Assembly: GCA_025617745.1 (NCBI GenBank)
Contig: CM046869.1
Location: 13,349,168-13,413,167 of the forward strand
Reading direction: 5' to 3'
Length of the DNA: 64,000 bases
From: Heliocidaris erythrogramma
Taxonomy: Eukaryota > Echinodermata > Echinoidea > Camarodonta > Echinometridae
Shown here: one piece after another, positions 55,950-64,000 of the stretch
Numbering within the stretch: position 1 is the stretch's first letter
Layout: the number at the start of each line of letters is the position of its first letter
Position numbers and translations under genes: made by a program
Notes under the pieces: model-generated
The model's input: only the letters and a program-made list of their open reading frames with translations
Database searches by the model: none
What the model was told of the DNA's origin: nothing

Positions 55950-56430
55950 GTTAAGCCCAAGATAACTTTGGATGGGGTTGATGGAAAATGTGAGTCCAAC
56001 AAAAATCAAATCATATCAAAAGGGTTATAAAGAATTAAAGCAAGAAAATAAGATATCTGTGGATTACAGTTTAAGGAAAATCGGATTAAGGATTGGAAAC
56101 TTATGTAATTTTACGTCAGATCTGTGCTGAAAGACCAAACTGTGCAGAAAACTTTTGTGTGAGAACAAAAGTACAAGAAATATAATGTCTCTATTGAAAG
56201 TCATTTAACAATCCACTATATTGCTTCTTATGATAAGTCTGAAATTGCCTTATCAAAGATATGTGAATTTGAAAAAGTGATTAATACAAACCAATCATGG
56301 AAGTGTATAGTGGTCTTAAGATTGCATTTTGCTTATCTGCACTCTCCATCACAATTAGTTGAATATATATTTATTTTCCCTACTCATGCTTCTCAGCTTT
56401 AACATGAAGGCTTCACTGAAACTAACTTAC

Positions 56431-56528
56431 TCATGGAAGATATCCCACAAATGTGTGTGAGAAAATCTTTGACAATTTTTCCCCAAAGAGTGATTAATCA
56501 TAATCATAATCACATTGGCAATCTTGAT
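56431..56528 (-). CDS. weak candidate exon of minus-strand gene
   Basis: A strong donor (ATGA|GTAAGT) closes a frame that is open for 32 codons back to a possible acceptor TATAG at 56529-56530. An in-frame TAG overlaps that acceptor. The last codons read HLWDIFHE, and the split codon completes in phase with the 40848-40891 candidate. The acceptor lacks a clear pyrimidine tract and the first half is repetitive (GATTAT units), so the true exon may be shorter or absent. Confidence 0.22.
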
Positions 56529-56530
56529 CT

Positions 56531-57732
56531 ATAATATTTTTGGCTCCACAGCTAATCACAAAGCAAACTTTTTCTGACAATAGCAATGACTCAGAGAGGA
56601 TGAAGCTTCTGTTTTTATACAAAGATATCATCTTGTTTCACTACAGACCCCGTCCTTTAGCTGAGCAGCTACAATAAACACAAGGATTAGATTGGGAGGA
56701 TAACGCATGGGAAATGTCTAATCAATCCTTCCTATAAATATGATTTTCACTATTCTGTAGCAGAAAAGTAGCTTTGTGACATCCTGTCACTTCAACAATG
56801 GCCAGGATTACAAGTATTGTATTTCAGATGGCTCGATTAAAGTATAGACTTCAGCTCAATGTGACTTCAGCAAATCTCTTCTCTCTCAAGAATGTCAAGT
56901 TGCTTGATTCTTTATAAACAAGAAGGCATTTCTAGGAAAACGAATGAAGCTCATAAGAATGGCAATCTCTTTTCCTTCGTAGCTTAAATTGGATATTTCT
57001 CTGATACCTTGAATAGTAAATCTAGGTCCAATTTAAAGCCAAAGGCAATGATCTGTAATCTTGTACCATGTGATTTTAACAGGTTTTCCTTCAAGAAAAA
57101 CATTCTAAGACAAAGGTACTTCATCCCTTTTTCAGCCCTAATTTTGAAGTACGCGATAAATTACAAAAGAATTATAATTGGAAAACTTGTGCAGATGTGA
57201 AAAGTACATGTATTATAATTTGCTTTTAAGTAGTACTAACAACCATTTGGTAACACTTTCTTTTCTTTTACTAAAAAAAAATATCACTTAATTTTTAAAA
57301 TTATATTTTGATCGTTACTAGCACAGGTACTGTGTTGATTTCTGAATATAGCTCCCTCTGCGACAAAAGCAATACATGTATTTTCATTTCTTACAAAGGA
57401 GTTATAGAACTTGGGAACCTTTTCATAGGCAGTATCTACAGGATGCATGTCTACCAAACATATGCAAAGTTGCACAGAATGTTTGTAAGTCTACAAAATG
57501 GAAGAAGTAGCTTTAACTCAGCTTCATGATCATGATTGCCAGTAAAACAGAAAAGTTATTTCAAGAAAATGCATGCATTCTTGAAAAACTTTGGGGTTAA
57601 AATTCAAATCTAATAGGACTATCAAAAACTTGTAGGAACAAATGCATTCTTGACTCTTGTTATTCCCCTTCAAAAAGGCTTGGGATGACATCAGCGAAAT
57701 CAAAACATTGTCAAAAAGCAGGACACTGATCT
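56531..57732. other. AT-rich spacer
   Basis: No convincing exon, RNA gene or defined repeat is seen on either strand. Confidence 0.45.
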
Positions 57733-57949
57733 GGGGGGTGTTTCACAAAGAGTTAAGTTTGACTAACAGTCGCACATAAATTCCTAGTTGTGTGCGGTAT
57801 ATGACACATCACCGCATTGGTCAGATCATGCTCAGGGGACGCGCGCTATTGGGTAATCTACCAATGAGATTACACGTTTAATACCGTATGTGCATTGGCA
57901 CTTACGCATGATTTTAAGTCAAACTTAACTCTTTGTGAAACACCCCCCT
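57733..57949. repeat. MITE family M8 (217 bp)
   Basis: The ends GGGGGGTGTTTCACAAAGAG and CTCTTTGTGAAACACCCCCC are perfect inverted repeats and extend further inward (TTAAGTTTGACT with AGTCAAACTTAA). Non-coding. Confidence 0.85.
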
Positions 57950-59010
57950 GGTTATTACCAATGTGCCAAAAAATATTACCACATACAAAATGATATGAGT
58001 TTATATCAAGCTTGATATGATAGTAAAATCGATATAATCTTGCCTCACCAATTTTATGCTGCATGAATAATTATTCTTTTCAGGACTTCACACTTTCAAG
58101 AAAGATTACTTCTACATTCTCTTACTTTCTATCTCGCCTTTCTATTTCTTCTCCTTTTTAACTTTCTCCACTTTCTTCTCCTTCTTACTCAACAGTCCAG
58201 GGGCGTAGACATAATTATCCATTGTTATTGGGGGGATATAATCTATTCATCATCCCCCACTAACAATAGAAAGCGTGTCCTTATCTACACCTCTGTAACA
58301 TTCCTTTTCAGGACTAACCACATGTTGAACCATAAGCCTTCTCACCATTAAAGAATAATAATGTAATTGCATCTCAATAAACCTATAATAATAAATCTTA
58401 ACATTATGAAAACCAGAGGACATTTGCTCAATGGCTGTCCTTAACCATATTTGAGGAATTCTTGATCAGACCAATTTGGGGCATTCAGAAACGGAAAAGC
58501 CGTAAGCTATATTTCACAGAATCCCTTGAGTTGTTTGCATAACTTTCACCATTGTGTCACGCTTTTGCATTATATTTACCCTTTAATATGCAATCAATTC
58601 ATGAAGACTATGGAGAATGACCATAAAATGACCAAACCTTTGAGACACCCTGTCTTCTTTCATTCAATACTTGTGAATAAAGGGTTTGTCAGTCTGGGGA
58701 CAAAAGATTTATGGAACTAGAGTATCCACATTTCACTCTGATGTAAAAACATGTCACTTTTGGCTGTAATGTCTCATTGTGTTTTTGGAAAGGAAAATGT
58801 AGTACAATATTCAGCATCAATGAAAACGTGAACTTATAACTAGTTGTGGGCACGAACTCTTAAAAATCATTGCAGATAACAGCGGTCTGAGATGTTCAGC
58901 TATTTAGACTGCAGTTCATAGGCCTTTATTGTAGGGACATATATAAATACTCATGATAAAAACAGCGACTGACAAAGTTAGATTAGGCTCAAGGATTTAT
59001 GGGATCTATG
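57950..59010. other. AT-rich spacer
   Basis: No gene or repeat family is recognised. A pyrimidine-rich stretch lies at 58110-58200. Confidence 0.45.
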
Positions 59011-59398
59011 TTTAAAGTGTACCAATCACCTCAAATTATTTTATGATAATAAATTATGATAGGGGTTTTATGTTGATATACTATATTCAAAATATGAGCT
59101 TCAAATGTGGATTCTATAAAGATATATTGCAAGTTGAAATGCATTCCTAATAAACAATACGGCGACTTGTGAGGATACTAGTCAATGCACCCGTATGTGC
59201 TTGCACAGAATAAGGACCTGTGTCGTACCGAAGTCAGAGTTTGGGTTCAGCGCACGAGGTGGTTTTATGTTTTCCTTCATTTTCTTCATACTCCTTAACC
59301 GTTAACCCAAAGAAGGCCAGGTAAAGAGTTTAGAGGTTCATTTTATACATCCTAGTTGTATACAAATTATATTTTTAGGTGATTGGTACACGTTAAAT
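59011..59398. repeat. MITE family M2, uninterrupted copy
   Basis: The ends TTTAAAGTGTACCAATCACC and GGTGATTGGTACACGTTAAA are inverted. This copy shows the undisturbed length of the family that is interrupted at 6470-7926. Confidence 0.7.
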
Positions 59399-59931
59399 GT
59401 CATACTAGGGTCTGAACTTGCAGACTACGAGTTGACAGGGCAAAGACAAGGTAACACCCCGCTTGTTGAAAGTTTCGGTTTAGGGTCGTGGATTTATTGT
59501 CTTATTCGCCCCAACATTTTTCATGTGACAAGAAGTATAAACAATCTAATATTAATGTGGTAGAAAGGTTTTGGTTTCAGTCTTGTTTGTAAACTAAAGT
59601 AAGCCACAGAAATAGTTGCGTGCATACAGGCAGAGAAGCAAAAGATGGACCATGTTGATGACAAAATCATTTGATTACTTGAAAATAGACAAAGATCAAC
59701 AGATACCTGCTACGGAAAAGGCCACTTCTTATTTTTCTTTTAAAAATTAAGACTTCGACCTTAATCCAGCAGAATTGTGTCTTAGAGATCGGAGTCTTCT
59801 CTAGTCCATTCAGGAAGAAATACAAATTCCAGCTCTGTTATGATATTATCAAACAAGATTGATTCATATGCCTAATTGAATCAGGTAATATATCCCCAGG
59901 ATATTAGAACAAGTTTGCAGTAAATTTGTAC

Positions 59932-60075
59932 CTGTTTCCTTCAAAAGAGCAACGTCGTGTAGTGATTGCTCAATTATATACCCACTGCCAAGTATCCTGC
60001 GCACTGCGTGTTTATGACGTCAGAATACTGCCATCTCACCTGCATACGGGAAGGATGCATGCTGGGAATTTCAAG
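59932..60075 (-). promoter_or_regulatory. promoter-like block with possible non-coding first exon, minus strand
   Basis: On the minus strand the order is an AAATTCCCAGCATGCA motif (60056-60072) like the vertebrate ZNF143/Staf site, a perfect TGACGTCA (60015-60022) and TATATAAT (59973-59980). A possible exon follows and ends at ACAG|GTACAA (donor at 59930-59931). The spacing between TATA and the exon allows a start near 59945-59950. No ATG lies in the exon, so it would be a 5' untranslated exon. It is upstream of, and in the same direction as, all the candidate exons. Promoter function is inference. Confidence 0.4.
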
Positions 60076-61574
60076 TAGTGGGTAGGGACAGGACAAAATT
60101 AAGACCTTTGCTCTCATTATCCATTATGAACATGTCTACTGCTGTAGTGAGCTTGCTACTGTGCGCTGGATGGGTTAGATTCCTAGCCTGGTGATTAGGT
60201 GAAATGATCAGGAAAACTTGATTATTGCTAATAATGTTGAACTTTTGAAACAGTACTTTGTCATGTATAGTACAGGTTGGGGTTACATGTCAACATAGAC
60301 ATTTGACATCAATGTGCCTCAAGTAGACTTTTAAAAGATATCTTTCTATTCGAGGAAAGAGAAATTATCTTTTATGATGGTAATTCTTATGCATCACAAC
60401 TGGAAGTGGAAAAGCTAGAGAGGTCATAGAGAGGTCATAGAGAGGTCATAGAGAGGGCAAAGCAATTATTTCTGGAAAATATGGAAGATATAATAAATCT
60501 GTATATGAATACAAAAGTGTAAGAAGGATAGAAAAGTACTGTTTGATAACTGTAATTACATTTTGGTTGCATTACGATTAAGACTACTCTTCTCATGTCA
60601 AGTGTCTTTTCTATCAGATATATCAGATATATTTATTATTCCTCCTAAATCTAAACATCAAATAAAGACGCTATCTAGTCCTATATAATATCAATCTCTA
60701 TCAAAATGGAGCTATGATTTCTTGACAACTTGCTGAATATAGGGGTTTTGTTTGCGCACTGTCGTTATATTTTGTTTAATGAATGTGATTAGTATTATAA
60801 CCACTCTACCTTCTCATCTATCTTTAACATCAAATATCTTTATTATCCAACCTGAATCTGAACATCATATAAAGATGCAATCTAGTTCTATTTATCAATC
60901 TTTACCAAATTGCAGCTATTATTTTTTGACAACAGTCCAAGAAAGTAGCAGGATCTGATGATATCTAAAGCTTTGCATCGCTGAAATACTGGATAATAGC
61001 TTGTTATAAAATGACACACCCAAATACACCTTTCACTCAACAGACATTATCTGTTCTTGTATTCATAACCTTGACTCCATTGGTGATTGTGAGTAATAGC
61101 TTATTTAGGGTACAACTATTACTCTCAAAGTTGAAATACATGATAATTTGAAACATGTAAAGGGGTTTATGATAACACCTTTTTGGACGTATAAAGTTGT
61201 TGACAGTTGTTATTTCAAGCAGTCCTTTTCCAGACAGTACTCAAAAGATATCCCCTTCTTCTCCTACAAAATTTAGCTTTTAATAGGCAGATATCAATTT
61301 TATTTTCCATTATATTCTTAACTTGATAGTGTTGTTAACAGCTATATTTTGATTAGGATGTTTTGATCAATTAACCAAAATGAATGGGAAAAATTACTTT
61401 TCAAAATAGGCAGTTCAATGGCCTTTTCTAGCAAAGATACTACAGGCATTTTAGTATACATGTACATTGATTTCCACTTCTCCTCCCATTATCATATTTT
61501 GATATTATGATCCCATCTTTACTTTCAATGTGATCTGTTTGTTTTCTTTTCGCCGCTCCCCCCCCCCCCCCCCT

Positions 61575-61605
<31 letters not shown>

Positions 61606-64000
61606 CAATCTTTTTCCCTATTTCTCTGATCCTCTCCCTCTCTCTTCTCTCATATTATGCTACTCATCTTTCCCTCCGTTATCAATTTGTGTTTAGTATC
61701 CTCTTCAATATCACCAGATTCTTTCCAATTTGCCCTTTCTATTTATTTTTTTTATTGTTATCATCTCTTTGGCAATTTCACATTAATGACTTTGAACCCT
61801 TTTCTTTTCATAAGCACAGTCTCAAGATTTCTTGATCCTCTCCTTCCGGTTCTGAGGCCATTTAAATGCTCAATCTACACTCACTGTCTTGGCCATCTCA
61901 ACTAGTGGCATGCTGCCAAATCTGACTTTGAACTTGACCTTCAAGCTCATCACCTAACCTTCACAGTTAGCTTATGACATTCTATGGACCTTCAGGATTA
62001 CACCTATGGTTACGAATAACATCAACAATTTCATCTGACATATATAGCTGCTCTCAAAAATATCCCCTGATTCACAATGTATGGAGCTATATCCTTCCTA
62101 CTCTCTCAACCATGCACTTTTCTCTCTCCATGCAGGACTGGACTTGGAAGCCAAAAATAACATTTATTTTTTGATCTGGTGATGAATGCAGTATTCCCTG
62201 ATTTCATATGATGACAGTCAATTTTCCACCCCCACTGTCATGGTGATGGATTGTTTCCTTATTCTTCTTTTAAAAAAGTTTCCTTATTCTTCTTTTAAAA
62301 AAGAAAATGCAGAGAACTACATACTAAATTTAACAAAACCCCAGAGAAACCAACAATAAAAGCATGGATACCAGTGTGGTAATATGGAATGATATTTTGT
62401 AGGAGAGAGAAGAAAGAGAGAGAAGAGAGAGAGAGAGAGGGGAAAGAACATGGGGCTGGTCTATTTGTCCCTTTGCCAAGATTAAGGCTGGCCATTGAGT
62501 AACTTCTATAAAGTATATTAGAAAAAGAACGAAAAGGCTCTATATAAACCAAATATGCAATGTAGACTTGAGATTGAATTGGATTAAAATGGATCTCAAA
62601 ATTTTAAGTACAAGTACCATTTTCACTAAAACATTATTGTCCCATTTCTATTTCCTCTTCAAAAAGTGATTAACTGATGAGTAAAATGTATAATAAAATG
62701 CTCAATATTTTCTACTGTGTCAGTGTGATATAAGTATCCCTTGTGGCACCAGTCAGCAAGTGCTCCCATTCTGTTTCAAAATGTCTATATCTATGATTAT
62801 ATACCGCATGTCTAGATTCTAGATTCTAGTGAAAAATATTGACCGGGCATAGTTCTGCTCGCACGTACAATGCAATTCAATGCGCGCTTAGCTATGGCAA
62901 TTTAGATACACGGGCGCGCAGCTGGCACCCACACACATGTACACCGAACAAAATTTTGAAAGAACGATCGATGAGAATTACGTTACGGTACCGTATTTCA
63001 TCTGTCTTTGAAATGAATTTCTGAGCTAACGAAGGATGAGTTATATAAAACAAATGTTGACTGCTTCTTTTTCGCATCATGCTTAAAACCATGTCCCTCA
63101 ATGATCTTGCAACTGCGCTATGCCCCTCGACTGTCGTCTCGGGGTATAGCACAGTTGCGAGCTCACCTCGGCCATAGTTTTCACCGTGCCCCTCAAAAGA
63201 AGTCAACATTTGTATAATATTTAAAGAGTTTTCACTTTGCAGGGATTTGTTTGCATTTTGAAACAAATATATATCTATGCTTGATGCACAATATCACACA
63301 TTTGACCCTCTTACAATATTTTTTAATCTAATACTGCAGGAAAAAAGAAAATATGATTACTATCGAAATACAAATTTTGCTTGTAATTTCAAACATTTTT
63401 TCCAATATCAAAGGAATTTTATGCACATTATTTTCAAGAAAAGACTTCTTTACAGGAATGTTACTGAACACCTTTAAGCCCACTTTCAGCAACCGGAAAG
63501 CCATTCATGAATGTCTTACAGATTCAATCATTTCATCTCAGAAATGAGAATAAAAATTTCGCCTTACTGCATTAAATTAAAGAGCTATAATATAATCCTT
63601 TTTTTTCTTGATAGATTTTATAATTTTTGATAACTACCTTTAATGCAGGAAGGGAAGCTTCTACATGTAGCTCCACCCCTCAAATCTATGAGAGAGTGAG
63701 TGGTACTCCTTAGCATTAATTATTGCTATCCTACTTGGATTTACACCCTCAGTATACTGCTAATAGGACTAATCAGGCCATAGTCTTTCTCCTATCTACT
63801 TATTTTTAGAAGGATAATAATGAATGATTATTACCCTTCAATCACCATCCTATAAAGTGCTATATTATTGTGAAGGGAATGAACCATTGAGAGTGAGGAA
63901 TACCTTCCCAACTTTAAGTGGTTATAAAGGGATCTTCATGCTATAATTAGCCACTGGAAAGTTAGGATGAAATTAAGTTTCTGAGAAAGGGACTGACTCA
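60076..64000. other. AT-rich DNA with microsatellites, no recognised gene
   Basis: Small repeats only: GAGAGGTCATA x3-4 at 60417-60456, C14 plus (CT)n at 61559-61600, a 24-bp duplication at 62266-62303, GA repeats at 62402-62442, and a hairpin GCAACTGCGCTATGCCCC/GGGGTATAGCACAGTTGC at 63109-63157. No splice-bounded frame is convincing on either strand. Confidence 0.5.

Noticed and set aside
62892-63266. 124-codon open frame on the minus strand
   Set aside because: There is no ATG start, it crosses a hairpin repeat at 63109-63157, and the composition and motifs are not protein-like.

Overview
This is a eukaryotic, AT-rich, repeat-dense window with no bacterial features. Repeat classes fit a marine invertebrate deuterostome: two tyrosine-recombinase (DIRS-like) retrotransposons, a Ty3/gypsy-type LTR element, many short palindromic MITEs, tRNA-derived SINE-like copies, dinucleotide and GAT/ATC microsatellites. 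My best guess is an echinoderm, perhaps a sea urchin. That guess rests on the look of the repeat families and is not proven.

Layout. 1-3250: 5' half of a Ty3/gypsy-type element on the minus strand (LTR, primer-binding region, gag, start of pol), running off the left edge and inserted inside a MITE. 3251-12440: MITEs, a hAT-type MITE with an 8-bp target duplication, a degenerate tandem duplication, and two probable host exons on the minus strand. 12441-19860: a GAT/ATC-rich minisatellite split by DIRS-like element A (12615-18766). 19861-37060: intron-like DNA with a tRNA-like locus, MITEs, a 92-bp tandem array split by another MITE, a further probable exon (23571-23715) and a CpG-rich promoter-like patch (36222-36400). 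37063-40580: a 3.5-kb element made of about 150-bp monomers in a 988-bp higher-order repeat. 40581-48090: AT-rich DNA, MITEs and a long purine/pyrimidine region. 48094-54204: DIRS-like element B, better preserved. 54205-64000: four-copy repeat families, a second promoter-like block (59932-60075), and otherwise featureless AT-rich DNA.

Host gene. I propose that most of the window is the intronic body of one minus-strand gene. Exons at 23571-23715, 10627-10746 and 8777-8934 have canonical splice sites and matching reading phases. Weaker candidates at 56431-56528, 40848-40891, 28751-28809 and 6262-6366 also fit phase. I do not recognise the product; it reads like an extracellular, beta-rich protein.

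Most striking items: a textbook -1 frameshift signal between gag and pol of the LTR element (heptamer, 6-nt spacer, 11-bp stem); both DIRS elements with the full terminal-repeat/internal-complementary-region architecture; element A with dead coding sequence but identical termini, which suggests mobilisation in trans; and a tandem array carrying about 15 perfect DR1 nuclear-receptor half-site pairs.
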